DNA of 64,000 bases, from assembly GCF_033958435.1 (NCBI RefSeq), contig NC_134145.1, positions 34,561,501 to 34,625,500 of the forward strand. Reading direction: 5' to 3'. Shown here piece by piece: positions 1 to 11,149 of this stretch (positions are counted from its first letter, which is position 1; each line of letters begins with the position of its first letter). The notes beneath the pieces were generated by a model. It worked only from the letters and a program-made list of their open reading frames with translations, ran no database searches and was not told the DNA's origin. A program made the position numbers and the translations under genes. The stretch comes from Carettochelys insculpta (lineage: Eukaryota > Chordata > Testudines > Carettochelyidae).

Positions 1-676
1 GATGCCATCAACCAAGGATTAAACAGAGTACTGGGAGTGGCTGGCCCCTTATAAAGGCGGCTTCTGTGCCCTGGGTGTTAACATCTCCACATTAGATTCT
101 GACAATGGGCATCTCAAACGAACCATCCTAATATTTCACTTAGGTAACTTGTAAACTGTGGCCAGGACCAAACATTTAGTGTGCATGATCTTACAAAACA
201 GCTCTGTAACTCAAACTCTACCATCTTTACATATGCATGTGCTACAATTAATTTTCAAGATGAACTGTAACCATGCTTTGTCCCTAGCATGTAATGAGAT
301 CTGTGAAAAAAATAAAGATAACTAAAAATGATCATGGTAAATGTTTTAAATAAATTGCAAAGTTACAATTATTATTTTTAATTAAATATTTTCCAATAAT
401 GTCATTAACTGCTGTCCAAAAATCTATGTTGTGGTTTCCTTTTGTCATTTAATGAAGTGTAAATACAGCTAGAATTGGACTTGATGGGGGTCCATGACTA
501 GTTTGGAGACGGGTGACTGGGAGGTCCACACCAGAGAAAAGCTTGGGAACCACTAGTCTAAAGCAGTATTTGTCTTTCCAGTAATTTATTTATCACTAAT
601 ATCAAACCAGACTGTGACAAAGAGAAAATATTTGTTCAGTTACAGTCTATTTGTAAAGAAACTGTAGACACCTCAC
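1..676. other. GCLM: GCLM intron 2 (partial)
   Basis: AT-rich DNA downstream of exon 2 on the minus strand. No GCLM exon 3 was found, so it lies left of the window. Around 480-570 a stretch ending TTGGGAACCACTAG resembles the end of an old hAT-type transposon. Nothing else is recognised. Confidence 0.7.
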
Positions 677-742
677 CTGGTTTAGATCAGGGCTGATCTT
701 TGAGCTCCACTCATTCAGCGTTTTTTGAATGCAGTCCCGTAG
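677..742 (-). CDS. GCLM: GCLM coding exon 2
   Basis: 66 nt, 22 codons, preceded by the acceptor TATAG and followed by the donor GTGAGG (complement of 671-676). It encodes LRDCIQKTLNEWSS plus KISPDLNQ, the conserved second GCLM segment. Reading phase continues exactly from exon 1. Confidence 0.95.
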
Positions 743-3700
743 CTATAAAAACAACACATTTATATTCAAGAGTTACAATACAATTGCACAGGCAAAACAC
801 ATTTATATGAAAGTTAGGGGAGCTGATTGAGAGAAAAGGGACAAGGATGCTATTCTTAAGAAACATTTTTTTACTTGAAAGTTCTTTGTGTCTCCTGTAA
901 AAATTAGTTGGGTTCTGCTTACATGTCCTAGTTTCACTCCTGTTTTACCTAGAGACGTTCAGTAGTGGAGGATACTACACTTCTTAAAGTTCTCAGGTCA
1001 GTACTACATTAACTAAAATGCACTTCTGAAATCAGTCTTTTGGCAAAAAAATAAAAAAAGTGTATCCTCTTCTAAGGAAACAAAATTTTGAACAAGGCAT
1101 AAATTTAAGCAGACATTAGAAGAGCATTATATCACAATGCTAGAATCAGAACTTCAAAATCAATTATAAACCATTATGAATCCATCTCTGCAAAAGAAGT
1201 GTCTTTTTCTTTTCTTCTATTATTTGCTAACTGCATTTTGTACTGCCACTACCCCCAGATCACCTAGCTCCTAAACAAGAAACTAGAATAGTAACCAGTC
1301 TTTCAGCTATACTTTCCCTGAGGTCACAGATGCAGAATTAAACTAAGTAGGATTGTGATCGCACAGCTATATGGCTCATAGGAAATCATTACTACACATT
1401 GTTTTAAACTGCAGGCTTTGTGTTACTAAACAAGAATGTTCATGGGGCCAATTATTTTATGGAGAGCTAGACAATAGTTGGGCATGCACACAACTGATTT
1501 GTAAGCCACTGCCTTTTGTTTTTTCTTAAAGAGATGGTTTAAAATCTGTATGGGTACTCATATATTTACTATCATTGAACAATTTGATTGCTATTTCCCA
1601 GAACAACTGTCTCAAACAGAAGAGACAATTTTACCAACAGTTGCATTCTTGAGTAGCCAGATTATAGGAACACAGGCCTCTTTATTAGATTTGGATAAAT
1701 GATAGTTTTAAATTGAGTTGGGATAGTAGCATGAGACCAAATAGAAAGCTATAATGAGAAAGAAGATCATGATGTTTAATGTGTAATAACTCTTCTTATA
1801 TGCTAGTGTTAACTCATTTAAGGTTTGGGCTGAAGTAAGCAAAAACAAAACAAAATAGCATTTACTGGGTACCAGACACTATAACTGATTTCATAATTAT
1901 AAAAAGCTGTTTCATCTATCCTAGGGTAAGGTCTCATAATGGCTTTACTTGTCTGCAGAAACATATAAAAAGTAGCACTGAACCTTTTGAGAATCTAATA
2001 CCTGCCAGACCAAGTTGGAGCCAATCAATATGGGTCTCTGAACCCTCAGGCTTAGCCCGTTGGTCAGTAATTTGATTAAGTGTTGGATGTAGCAAACTGC
2101 ATAGTTTTTGGTCTTTTTACACACATTTAGAGCAAGTGTATTAAAGCACTTGTTCTTTGAATTTAATAGAAAAATTTATGGTTAAATCAATGTTGTACTA
2201 ATGCCCTGCAGAATTAACAATTTCAAACACACAGGCCCCAAACATATAGATGGGAAGTGCATATCCGCAAAGGTAAACATTTAATATTAGTTGTGGATAT
2301 GAGGGCCTAAATTTTTTTTTAAAAAAACAATACCATCTGAAATAATAGAGAAAGAACAACCATTTTGCACCAAGACAGACTACACTAAAGTCTCTAAAGG
2401 CAGGCATTAATGCATCTGGGTGATTATCAAATAGGTGAGACTGCATTGACACTGCTCTGGCAAAATTCAGTGGAGGGATATAGAATCCATTGCCCTAGGG
2501 TGGGTGGAGGGGGAAGAGCACTAGTTAAGATGTATATTACACTAACAATTCTCTCTTACAATTGCCACATGAAATTCAAAATAGTTTCTTCAAGAAATAT
2601 AGCATGTTTGTTTACTTTGGCCATCACTTTTGTAAGTGGGCTCTTAACATTAGACTTCTCGCATTTTGCAAAATTTTGGTCAAATTCTTACCTGAATCCA
2701 TAAGCACCTTAGAATACTAAAGTAGCAATGTTAAAATCTAACTTAATTTTCCACAGTTAACGATGATTGTTTACTTTTTGGGTTTCAGTCAGCTGGAACA
2801 ATAAATGCTTTTACTTTTGTTTAAAAGACTTTTTTTGTTACAGGAATTAATGGTAACTAGAGGTAAAATGTTGTTTATAAAAGCTAAATCTTGGGCTTAA
2901 GTTGATCCAGTAGCTATGTGTTTGTCTACAACTTAAATGAACTGTGACCCCTTTTTGGTGTTAGTTCAGCATTACCTGGGCCTGTAAATTAAAACTTGCC
3001 TGTTGACTCTTTCAACTAGGGAAGTAAAATCCGGTTTTATTAGTTAACCTACTATTTAACTGTTTAACCAATTAAAGGGGGGGCAACTGGGAGGCCACCT
3101 ACCCTGCACCCCTGTTCCACGCGAGGGAGCAGGGCTGCTCTGCCTAGACTGGTGCTTTCCTGCCCATGGCACTGCCATGGAGGGGAGGAGGCAAACACTC
3201 CAGCATGGCCAGAGCAGTCCTGGCTCCCAGGCATGTCCCCAGCATGGACAGAGCAGCCTTGGTCCCCAGTGCCTGGGCACAGGCACTCCAGGCCAGCCGA
3301 AACTACCCCTCCAAAACAGGGGAGTCACTCCAGCCTGTCTCTCCTGGAGCAGCTTCCTCAGCAGCCTCTGCTCCAGGCTGCCATACACAGAAGTGGCGCC
3401 AGCTGCACTGGAGCATCCCACCCCACCTGCAGCAGCCCTGAGGGACTGAAGCAACCCCCTGCCCAAATAGGGTGGGACGCTGTTCCAGCCGTTACTGGAT
3501 AAGTTCCTCCATTTAAGATAAGATTTACTGGTCAGTTAACAAGTTATCCATTAACTTGCCTACTTTCAACCAATATACACTCCTCAGTATCATTGATTCT
3601 GTGCTTATTTCAGTTTTGGACTATACCCATTTTTGCACTACTCGTATCTTTGCCACTTATGCTTTTTAAATGTTTTCTTGATTTACGAAAGGTAGACTAG

Positions 3701-4497
3701 ATTGACAGGCCTAAAGCCAAGGGTCCATTTATCCACAATGAGGCACAAAAGGGGAGACAAACCACAGAAACTCCTCCTGCCCTTCCCCCAGCTGGTTTCC
3801 TCAGGTAAGTGCCCCTTCCTCTGTCAATAGTTACTTCACCAGGAGCTATGGGACACAGATATGAGAAAAAGACAGCAGAATCTAGCCCTATATGAGGGCT
3901 CATGAGAACTGGCCAGAGGACAACAATCCCTTTCTATAGGAACTATTTCAGGTTTCAAAACTTCCGAGTCCTTTGGAACATTTTCTCCAAATGGCGTTGT
4001 ACCTAAGTGCCTGTTACCAGCTTTAACCTGAGCACCTGCAATTGCGGAGTCCCATGCTACAGTCCCTCCTCTGCCTTATTCAGGGTGACAGGGTAGGAAC
4101 ACTGCTCTGCATCAGGCGGCGCAGGGACTTCCCAAGCTGGAGCCCCGCTCAACGAGCTACAGAGGTGACTCATCCACCTTCCGGAAATGACCGCCCGCAG
4201 CAACCTCTACCCCAGGGACTCCTCCCCACCCAAGCCCTGGCTGAGAGGCGCGGGCTGGCAGCGGCTTCGGACCCCAGCGGTCCCTTCCTCTTCGCGTGCG
4301 ACATCCCACAGTCATTTCTCCACCCGACCGCTCCACGCCTTGCCGGCCGGGCAGCCCCCGCTCCTCACCTCCTCGCCGGGGCTGGAGGACGGGCACTTCT
4401 TGCACAGCCGGCCCCAGTTGAGCAAGTTGCCCGTGTGTAGGTTGAGAGTGGCCGCGTGGTCCAGGAGGAGCCCGGCTCTGCCGCTGTCCGTCCCCAT
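677..4497 (-). CDS. GCLM: GCLM, glutamate-cysteine ligase regulatory (modifier) subunit; 5' part of gene, exons 1-2
   Basis: GCLM binds the catalytic subunit GCLC in the cytosol, lowering its Km for glutamate and its sensitivity to glutathione feedback, and so sets the rate of glutathione synthesis. Two coding exons are visible and read in frame: residues 1-43 (4369-4497) and 44-65 (677-742). The first begins MGTDSGRAGLL and contains HTGNLLNWGRLCKKCPS; the second reads LRDCIQKTLNEWSS then KISPDLNQ. Both match vertebrate GCLM closely and the exon boundaries fall where I recall them in human. The aldo-keto-reductase-like body of the protein is encoded left of the window. The gene is divergent from the TECR-like gene 8.3 kb away. 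No break is seen. Identity is very secure; only the 5' UTR limits are uncertain. Confidence 0.95.
743..4368. other. GCLM: GCLM intron 1
   Basis: A 3.6-kb intron. It is AT-rich and without recognisable genes from 743 to about 3010, carries a GC-rich inverted-repeat element at about 3017-3570, then rises in CpG content toward exon 1 (from about 4100). A TGACTCA AP-1-type heptamer occurs at about 4164. The small open frames here are not conserved genes. Confidence 0.7.
3017..3570. repeat. DNA-transposon-like element with GC-rich interior
   Basis: AT-rich ends with repeated GTTAAC/TTAACC motifs (TTAGTTAACCTAC near 3040; GTCAGTTAACAAG near 3533) enclose a GC-rich core of CAGC/GGAGCAG-type sequence (about 3075-3500). 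The layout and the TTAAC motifs resemble the element at 17802-18180. Overlapping open frames on both strands reflect base composition, not genes. Exact ends and superfamily are not established. Confidence 0.5.
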
Positions 4498-5010
4498 GGT
4501 GAGCCCGACTCCGCCCGCCCGTCGCCTGCGCTGCGGTCGGCAGGGACCCACACGCACCTGCGGCTCCTGAGGGCGCGAAGGCAGCCGCGACTGCTGGCGG
4601 GGAAGCGACCGGACCGGGCGGCGCTGGCGGCGATCTCAGCTCTGCGACAATGACTAAGAAGAAAAAGTGCTTTGTAACGGCGGCTGGTCACATGGCAGGG
4701 ACAGTGGGGCGGGGCGCGAGCTGCAGCTGCTAGAGCCAAGAGGCGGGGTCCGCGCGCAGGAAGAGCCCGGAGCGAGCGCCTCTGGGGCGGCCTTCCAGGC
4801 AGGGCGCGCGCGAGACAGCGCTAGCCCCCCCGCCAATGGCCTTTTGCTGTTAGTGCGCATGTCCAAAACATCCGAGCATGCGCCTCCGCGCCAGGCATCT
4901 TTTCCCCTTAGGTATGGTCCTGTGCCTCCACCCATCTGCGTGGGCAGCGCCCCCTGGCGACAGTCAGGGTCATGGCGCTGAGCGCGCGCGCCACTCGGCC
5001 CCTCCCAGCC
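4100..5010. promoter_or_regulatory. GCLM: CpG island and promoter region of GCLM
   Basis: CG-dense DNA spanning coding exon 1 and about 500 bp upstream (the gene is on the minus strand, so upstream is to the right). A GC box GGGGCGGGGC lies at 4706-4715. NRF1-like half-motifs TGCGCATG (about 4854) and GCATGCGC (about 4876) lie further out. No canonical TATA box was found. TGACTAAGA near 4650 only partly resembles an antioxidant response element. Promoter function is inferred from position and composition. Confidence 0.75.
4369..4497 (-). CDS. GCLM: GCLM coding exon 1
   Basis: Starts at the ATG whose complement is 4495-4497 and ends at a GAG codon before the donor GTGAGG (complement of 4363-4368). 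It is 129 nt, exactly 43 codons, phase 0. An in-frame ATG 60 nt further upstream (4557) exists, but MGTDS is the conserved start, so the downstream ATG was chosen. Confidence 0.95.
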
Positions 5011-5302
5011 GCATGTGCTCTGGCTGCAAAAATGCAATCGTGTTGTAGTAAACATAGGTGTGGATGGGCAGAAATGCGGAAGACCATGTAATGCCAAAAA
5101 CAATATTAGATAGAAATAAAATATCCGGTAACAACTTTTTACTCCAGAGGTGGCTGCAATTTATTAGCACATGAAAAAAATCTTTGTATGTAAGGGAGAG
5201 ATTGGCTCCCAATGAAATCTACCATTGACTGCAAAGGGAGCAGGACCAAAGGGTAAGAGCCCAGTCCTGCAAGGTGCAGAGCACCCACAATACACACCTC
5301 AT

Positions 5303-5480
5303 AGAATCGGCAGGGACCTGGAGAGGTTAGCACCCTGCACTCACAGCAGGACCCATCACCACCTCAACAGATACATATATATTTTTTAAAAATCTAAACT
5401 GCCCAAGACCCTTGAAAGGCTCCTTCAAGGATTGAGCTCACAACCCTAGGTTTGCAAGGCCAATGTTCTAACCAATGCGC
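5303..5480 (-). mobile_element. CR1 LINE 3'-end fragment
   Basis: The complement carries the familiar CR1 3' signature: the plus strand shows TAGAATCGGCAGGGACCT followed by CCTGCACTCACAGCAGGACC, then a degenerate tail ending with TTCTAACCAATGCGC. CR1 is the dominant LINE of birds and non-avian reptiles. Just left (5195-5300) is a separate old repeat containing CAGTCCTGCAAGGTGCAGAG, also present near 40557. Confidence 0.7.
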
Positions 5481-5529
5481 AGACCTTTGCAGACCAAAGC
5501 ACTGTAGATCAACCTTAAAGTAAGCTGAA

Positions 5530-5806
5530 TAGTAACAGAGAGAAAGCCGCACTAGTCTATATACTATCAAAACAAAAACACAGTCAAGTAGCACTTTAAA
5601 GACTAATAAAATAATTTATTAGGTGAGCGTTTGGGGGACAGACCCACTTCTTCAGACCATAGCCATACCAGAACAGATTCAATAGAGTTTTATTGAGTCT
5701 GTTCTGGTATGGCTATGGTATGAAGAAGTGGGTCTGTCCCCCAAACGCTCACCTAATAAATTATTTTGCTAGTCTTTAAAGTGCTACTTGACTGCTTTTT
5801 TGTTCT
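5530..5806. repeat. Near-perfect 230-bp palindrome of two opposed PLE/SINE tails
   Basis: The left arm (about 5572-5686) is the reverse complement of the right arm (about 5689-5803), folding around CAATAGAGTTTTATTG (5680-5695). Each arm reads outward as TCTGTTCTGGTATGGCTATGG, then AAGAAGTGGGTCTGTCCCCC, then the tail TTTTGCTAGTCTTTAAAG. The left arm continues outward into the tRNA-related head complement (about 5540-5570). This tail is the one following the PLE fragment at 33784-34149. PLE copies are known to insert as inverted or tandem partial units. Confidence 0.8.
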
Positions 5807-6018
5807 TAAAGTAAGTATGTGCACAGGTGATGAGGTCAACCTCTGCTGTAACCATTCTGCAGCTTTTATAGCTAAAAGGTGCTATAAAACTATAAAATAA
5901 CGTTTGTAAATGTCACCGTAACCAGATAAATCTTCATTATTAATAAATATAAAAGTAATAAATAGACCAAAGTCTTCTCCATTACACTCAGAACAAAAAT
6001 CTAGAATAAATTTATTGT

Positions 6019-6181
6019 AGGGTTACCACATGAAAAAGAGAACAGCCCTGAGAGAGAGTGTATGTTTATCAGTATCTACCAGCACACATTGTAGTAATGT
6101 ATTATAGTATATCTAGTACATTAACACATCCTGAGTTGTTTGAGGAGTCATCTTTTTTGAAAGTTCAAATATGGTAACCCT
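6019..6181. mobile_element. Short MITE with AGGGTTACCA termini
   Basis: Begins AGGGTTACCACATG and ends TATGGTAACCCT, giving inverted termini of about 10 bp around 140 bp of AT-rich DNA. No coding sequence. The termini resemble, but do not match, the GGGTGACC family seen at 37639, 50645 and 63289. Superfamily is not assigned. Confidence 0.65.
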
Positions 6182-6413
6182 ATTTATTGACTTCAATGGA
6201 GTTACTCCAGATTTAAACCCAGAATTTGGCCCAACTGAATTATATATGATGTGAAATAGAAGAAGATTCTTCTTTTATTCTCTAGCTAGTATTTGGGAAG
6301 GAAAGTTGCTATCGTCATACAAACCTCTAAAAATATATAAATTTTAAATAACCAGCTAAAATAATCCATATAAATCACAAATGTTAAAAAGTCAGTATCT
6401 CAGGAAACAAATG

Positions 6414-6416
<3 letters not shown>

Positions 6417-6472
<56 letters not shown>
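6417..6472. repeat. (TA)n microsatellite
   Basis: An uninterrupted TA dinucleotide run of about 27 units in AT-rich intergenic DNA. Confidence 0.97.
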
Positions 6473-6475
<3 letters not shown>

Positions 6476-7535
6476 AGAAGTCCTGATTGTCACAACACTA
6501 ATCTTTTGTTTTCAGGGGTGGAATGATAAATCCCTCATATAACCCTTCCTGGTACCTGGAATTTGCTGCAGCAAGCTTGTATTTGTCACTGTCTGATGAG
6601 CTCCAGTAATGTTTAACAAAAGACTTGGAATGAGTCCAATGTGCTGCAGCTAGAATGGAAGAAAACAGGTTAATGTTGTTAGATGGTTAAACATCTCTTA
6701 CTGATGCACCAGATCTGGAGAGATTAGTACTTGCTTGTTTCTGGGTGGCCTACAGCCATGATTTAATAACATTATCCTTTCAGGCCTATTGTAGCCATCA
6801 GAAAAGAGCTTAGTTGCCCATTTACAGTCAGAAGAACAGGAAACTAGGAAAGACACTTTACAGATTGAACCAAATCCATCACAGCCCCTTGAAATGTAAA
6901 TTATAAATATTTTTGCTGAATCTACATCATACGTTGCTTTATAACTTGGTAACAATATATGATCTCTTACCCTCAACAGTTTCTTTCCCAGCATTTGAGA
7001 TCAGAAAACTTGGGAATCAGCAGTCTGTAAGCAATTCTAATCTGAGCACTTATGCTGCATTAATTGAAATATTACCTATTGTTTATTAAAGTGCCCAAGA
7101 GAGTAATTCATGGCTGGATTTATTTGTTATAAATATTGACTACTGCTTTTAAATTTTAAAATCAGGCTTAATATTTTCTTGGCTTTTTTCTCATTTTTCT
7201 TTCTTTCTCTAGGTATTCATAACGAGGACATTTTCAGCTCTGAATTGTAGTTTGCAATCACCAATGGAATTTTAATTGTGTATGTGTAAGCAGAATATAA
7301 AGAAATGCTTCCATTACAGTTTTCTGAAATGGGGGTGAAAAAAAACCTTGGGCATATGTATGAAAATACAGTTTGCTCTTGTGTATTTAGATTTGCTAAA
7401 TATTTAACTGATACAGTGGCATTTAACATATTGTAATTAATTTGGTTATTGTGGAACCACATAATATTAATACTAAACACAGAAATTGTAAAATGTGGTT
7501 ATCTATGCTTGCAATTATTGTGTAAATAAAAAAAA

Positions 7536-7685
7536 AAGACTATGTTTATTCTACTTCAGCTGATGAACTGTCTCTTACCCACAAAAGCTCATTACCTAAT
7601 AAATAAAATTGTTAGTCTTTAAAGTTACACAGGACCACTTTTTGTTTATGAAGCTACAGACTAACACAACTGCCCCTCTGAACAT
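7536..7685 (+). mobile_element. PLE/SINE tail copy (diverged)
   Basis: Contains CAGCTGATGAACTGTCTC, CCCACAAAAGCTCATTACC, AATAAAATTGTTAGTCTT and a terminal CTACAGACTAACACAACTG, the order seen in the tail at 34320-34445. The CTGATGA heptamer here matches the hammerhead consensus, but the stem that would follow is disrupted. Confidence 0.7.
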
Positions 7686-7689
7686 GTTT

Positions 7690-8705
7690 AACTTGTTTCA
7701 AAAGGAGAGACACTGTCAGTTTAGACAACCTTGGAGGGACCAGGAACCCTTGCTAAAATTCTGTAAAACTAGAGGAGGATCAGGGCTCTGAGCCAGCAGG
7801 CTACATGCACTTCTGGTGCAAGCTGTAAGAACGGTTTAACCTCTTTCTTGCCACTGTTCAATGACAAAGCTAAAATAGTTCCACAAGGAGTCTCTCACAG
7901 TATTTTAAATTTGTTCCAATGAATGCTGAAGACTTCTTGTGGCTGGACTATGCTTTGGACCAAGAGTTAAAATTACTAAAAGCTAAAATCACTAAGCTTT
8001 GCCCAGAGCCCCCACAAGCTGGTGGAAGCAGTAAGCAGCTGCCCAGTGGGAGCAGCAGTGTGGCCATCAGGGCAATCAGCAGGAGCAGGAGTGCAGCCTG
8101 CGGTAGTAGCAGAGCAGCCAGCAGGATGGCTGGTGGGAGTTGACCACAGAGGCGCCACAATGAGCAGCCAGCAAGGTAGCAGTGAAGAGCCGTGGGCAGG
8201 TGGATCACAAATGACCAGTGGACTGAGCAAGAGGCTGCTTTACCTCCCCTACTCAGGATGTGAGATGAACCTGGCGAAGGCAACCCTAGACTCTGGTTCT
8301 GCCTTAACCAAGGACAGTAACTGTAAGACGGGTGCAGAGAAAGGTTGGGCACATGAAAGGAACATTTGGGTTGATGAACTTAAAACCCTTAGAGGAAGAG
8401 GACATTGCCCAACCTACTTGGGACTGGCCTTTTATTCATGGTTTTGTTTGTGAACTCAGTTTGTGGTGTTTTCCCAGATTCATGTCAAGTTACTTTCCCT
8501 GCTTCTATTAAAAGTTTCTACACTCAGATGCTGTGCCTGTGAGTGGGGAAGCATTGCCTCTCAGAGGTGCCCAGGGTTGGTGCATGAATTTCCCAGATTA
8601 CTGGGTGGGGCTCAAGCCAGTTCTCCATTGGCTGGCTGAAGCAAAACCCCTAAAAATTAAACCTGGCCCTGAATGCTGCTGTCTCCACCTGGCAAAAGGG
8701 TTACA
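7690..8705 (+). mobile_element. Probable 5' LTR of a gag-bearing retrotransposon (left end uncertain)
   Basis: The right end is fixed by a primer-binding-like site immediately downstream: the putative LTR ends in ACA at 8703-8705. An ATTAAA poly(A)-like signal lies at about 8506. The left end is a guess based on where the preceding SINE-type tail stops. No 3' LTR was found, so this may be a truncated copy. Confidence 0.45.
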
Positions 8706-8708
8706 CTT

Positions 8709-8726
8709 TGGGGACTCGTCCAAGAT
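8709..8726 (+). other. Primer-binding-site-like sequence (tRNA-Pro type)
   Basis: TGGGGACTCGTCCAAGAT differs at three of 18 positions from the tRNA-Pro site TGGGGGCTCGTCCGGGAT used by many LTR elements. It sits 3 nt after a terminal CA and about 90 nt before a gag-like reading frame, the expected place. Confidence 0.55.
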
Positions 8727-8819
8727 CCTGAGTCGGTATCCTTCACAAGCAGATGTTTAATGATTCACTAAGTTGGGAAACAGTTATGTTGGTATTTTGA
8801 GGAAATTACCATTTGTATA

Positions 8820-9345
8820 ATGGCTGAGCCATCAGGTTTACCGGGGTTTGGCTCAGAAGCCTTAAGTTCAGGGGTTACAGCCTCAGCTGATGATTGGGCC
8901 GAGGCACTGGGGCAAATGATAAAGAAGTGTGTGCTGTTCCATGCTATGGGAAGCTCCCATCATAAGTTAAGCTTATTTCCCGGGGCAAAGGAGTTTGAAC
9001 CTAGGTTAGAACATATCACTGAAATGCTACAGTAGTGGGCTGTGTCAGACAAAGAAAAACAAAAATGTCTAGTACAGAGTCTCCAGGGCTCAGCTCCAGA
9101 AGTGATTTGCACATTGAAGCACAGTGTGAAGGACTGCCTAGAGGCCCTCACTCACACCTTTGGGTGTGGAGCAAGTTATGGTAAGTTCCTTAATTCTCAA
9201 CAGCATGAGAGGGCTGGGTGGGGGAAAGGGGTGGAGAAGGCAGAGTAAGAAGGTTTCAGCCTATATGCAGAGACTGAAAAGGCTGCTTCAAAGAGCTGTC
9301 ATCAGGGAACAAATGACTACTAAACAGATGAATCATATGTAATAT
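8820..9345 (+). pseudogene. Gag-like (PNMA-related) pseudogene of an LTR retrotransposon
   Basis: The frame opens at 8820 and reads a Gag capsid-like segment: FEPRLEHITEMLQ, an in-frame TAG stop at 9033-9035, then in the same frame WAVSDKEKQKCLVQSLQG and DCLEALTHTFG. A frameshift near 9180 moves the remaining similarity (SAYMQRLKRLLQ, to about 9342) to another frame. The pattern matches the capsid region of PNMA proteins, whose genes derive from Ty3/gypsy Gag. The upstream LTR and primer site favour a dead retroelement over a domesticated host gene. No protease or polymerase segment follows. Confidence 0.65.
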
Positions 9346-10839
9346 GCAACAATAAAAAAGTAACATTCTTTTAATTAATTCAAAATTTACTTAAATTTCA
9401 TTTATTATTAAAATTCGATTTCACCTCAGAGCCAGATTTGTGAGTTCATTAACTGACTAATGCCAGCTAGAAATCTAGATTTTTCTTTTTCTTTTGAATT
9501 ATTCCACCCAAGTCTAAATTGTCTGTTATATAATTGTCAGCAGAGAACTTTGCAGTGTCTCCATGGGCCTACTTTGCCCTTTTCCTGAAGTCCAATTTAA
9601 TAATTTTGGGTCTAGGGAAAAAAACACATTTTATTACTTAGCAAGCACTGGTGTTAAGAAAAAAAATATCTACTGCATTATTCCTGGAGGCTCAGAACTT
9701 CATAACAACTACTGAAGCATATACTGAGAAGAGAACAGATTTCATAAAACCAAATCCTTAATCGTATCATTGCTATCAATATGAGATATGGTACTGAACA
9801 AAGAAGGAAAGATGTATTCTGGTTCTTTATGCTAATGAGTACATTTTTGTGAGTCATCTCATTAAAAACAAAGTAGGGGCAAAAGTGGTGTGCTTGCTTT
9901 CTTGAACAAGTTTTGTGATTATATTCAGATATGCAAATTATCATATTGAATCAAAGGCCATTAAAGCTTCACACTGAGTACTCAGAGTAGGGCAGCATTT
10001 CCTAATTGGTGTTCCGCAGAACCCTGGGATTCATCAGATTGAATTAAAGGTTCCACGGTCAGGAGTCTGCAACCTGTGGCTCCGGAGCCACATGCGGCTC
10101 TTTAGGGATTTACTCGCTGCTCTGGATGTTGCTGCCACTGAAATAAGGGAACTAAATGTAATTGGTTCAATGGCCAGCAGGGCAGTGGAGGGATCTGGCC
10201 GTTAAGAAAATTACATTTAGTTCCATTATTTCAGCACGGCAGAAATGTGCTGGCTGCTTCTAGCAGTGGCATGGGATCAGGGCAGGTAGAGAACCCGCCT
10301 TAGCCCCACTGCTCCACTGGACTGTTAACAGTCTGCAGTCTCCTAGATTGGCTTCGGAGGTCTTCTGGAGATAAGCCAGATTCCTGTAGACTCCTGGTGA
10401 AACTGGGAGGGTTGTGTTGGCAGCCCTATATGACAGGGTCCAGGTGGCCCATCATTCTTAGTATGCGCCCCTTAAATTTACCAGGATGAGAAAACAAGAG
10501 GGGAATCCACAGAGATTTTGGAGAGATTGATTGAAACAAACCCAAAGCATTGATTTCCAATGACTAAACAGGCAACTGCATTGCTGGTTCCAGCCATAAA
10601 CAGTTCCAGCCATGAGCTGTGCATACTAAGGGAGAAAAGAGTTCAGGAGACTCGACAATTTCTCAAGGACATAATATTAAGAGCACAACCTCATACTATT
10701 GCAATCCAATGGAAAGAGAAGAGAAGCCTCTCCTGAAAATGACCTGAAAATGAAAATGGACAAATTGCTAAGGTACAGTATAAAAAACCAAAAACAAAAA
10801 AAAAAGCCCAAGCATGTAATACCAAAATCTAAAGTCAAA

Positions 10840-11125
10840 GGCTACATGTACACTTACCTGGAAAGTCAACAGCTGCTACACAATGTTTAGTACGCCAACT
10901 GCGTATGAAAAATCCATTTTGCAGCTGTCAACTTCTGTGCCTGTCTTCATGGCAGAAGGCTGGCAGGAGTGCTCCTCCTGTCGACCTACCTTAATCCTCG
11001 TGGCCTGTGAGAAGTTCTGGGGTCGACATGGACCCTGGAATGCATGGTTTTGTACATGCACAAAACAGCATCCTGGAAGATCAGACCCAAATGGTCAATC
11101 TTCTGCGTCCAGTGTAAATGTAGTC
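10840..11125. mobile_element. MITE with GGCTACATGTACAC termini
   Basis: Starts GGCTACATGTACACTTACC and ends CCAGTGTAAATGTAGTC, imperfect inverted termini of about 15 bp. Interior contains GTCGACCTACC and ATGGTCAATCTTCTGCG. It resembles the element at 56759-57042, which ends with a near-identical GGTCAATCTTCTGGCC. Non-coding. Confidence 0.7.
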
Positions 11126-11149
11126 AAAGACGCAAATGAATTGACCTAG

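Noticed and set aside
4640..4665. TGACTAAGA near the GCLM start as an antioxidant response element
   Set aside because: It lacks the required GC after the three-base spacer, so only a partial match is present.
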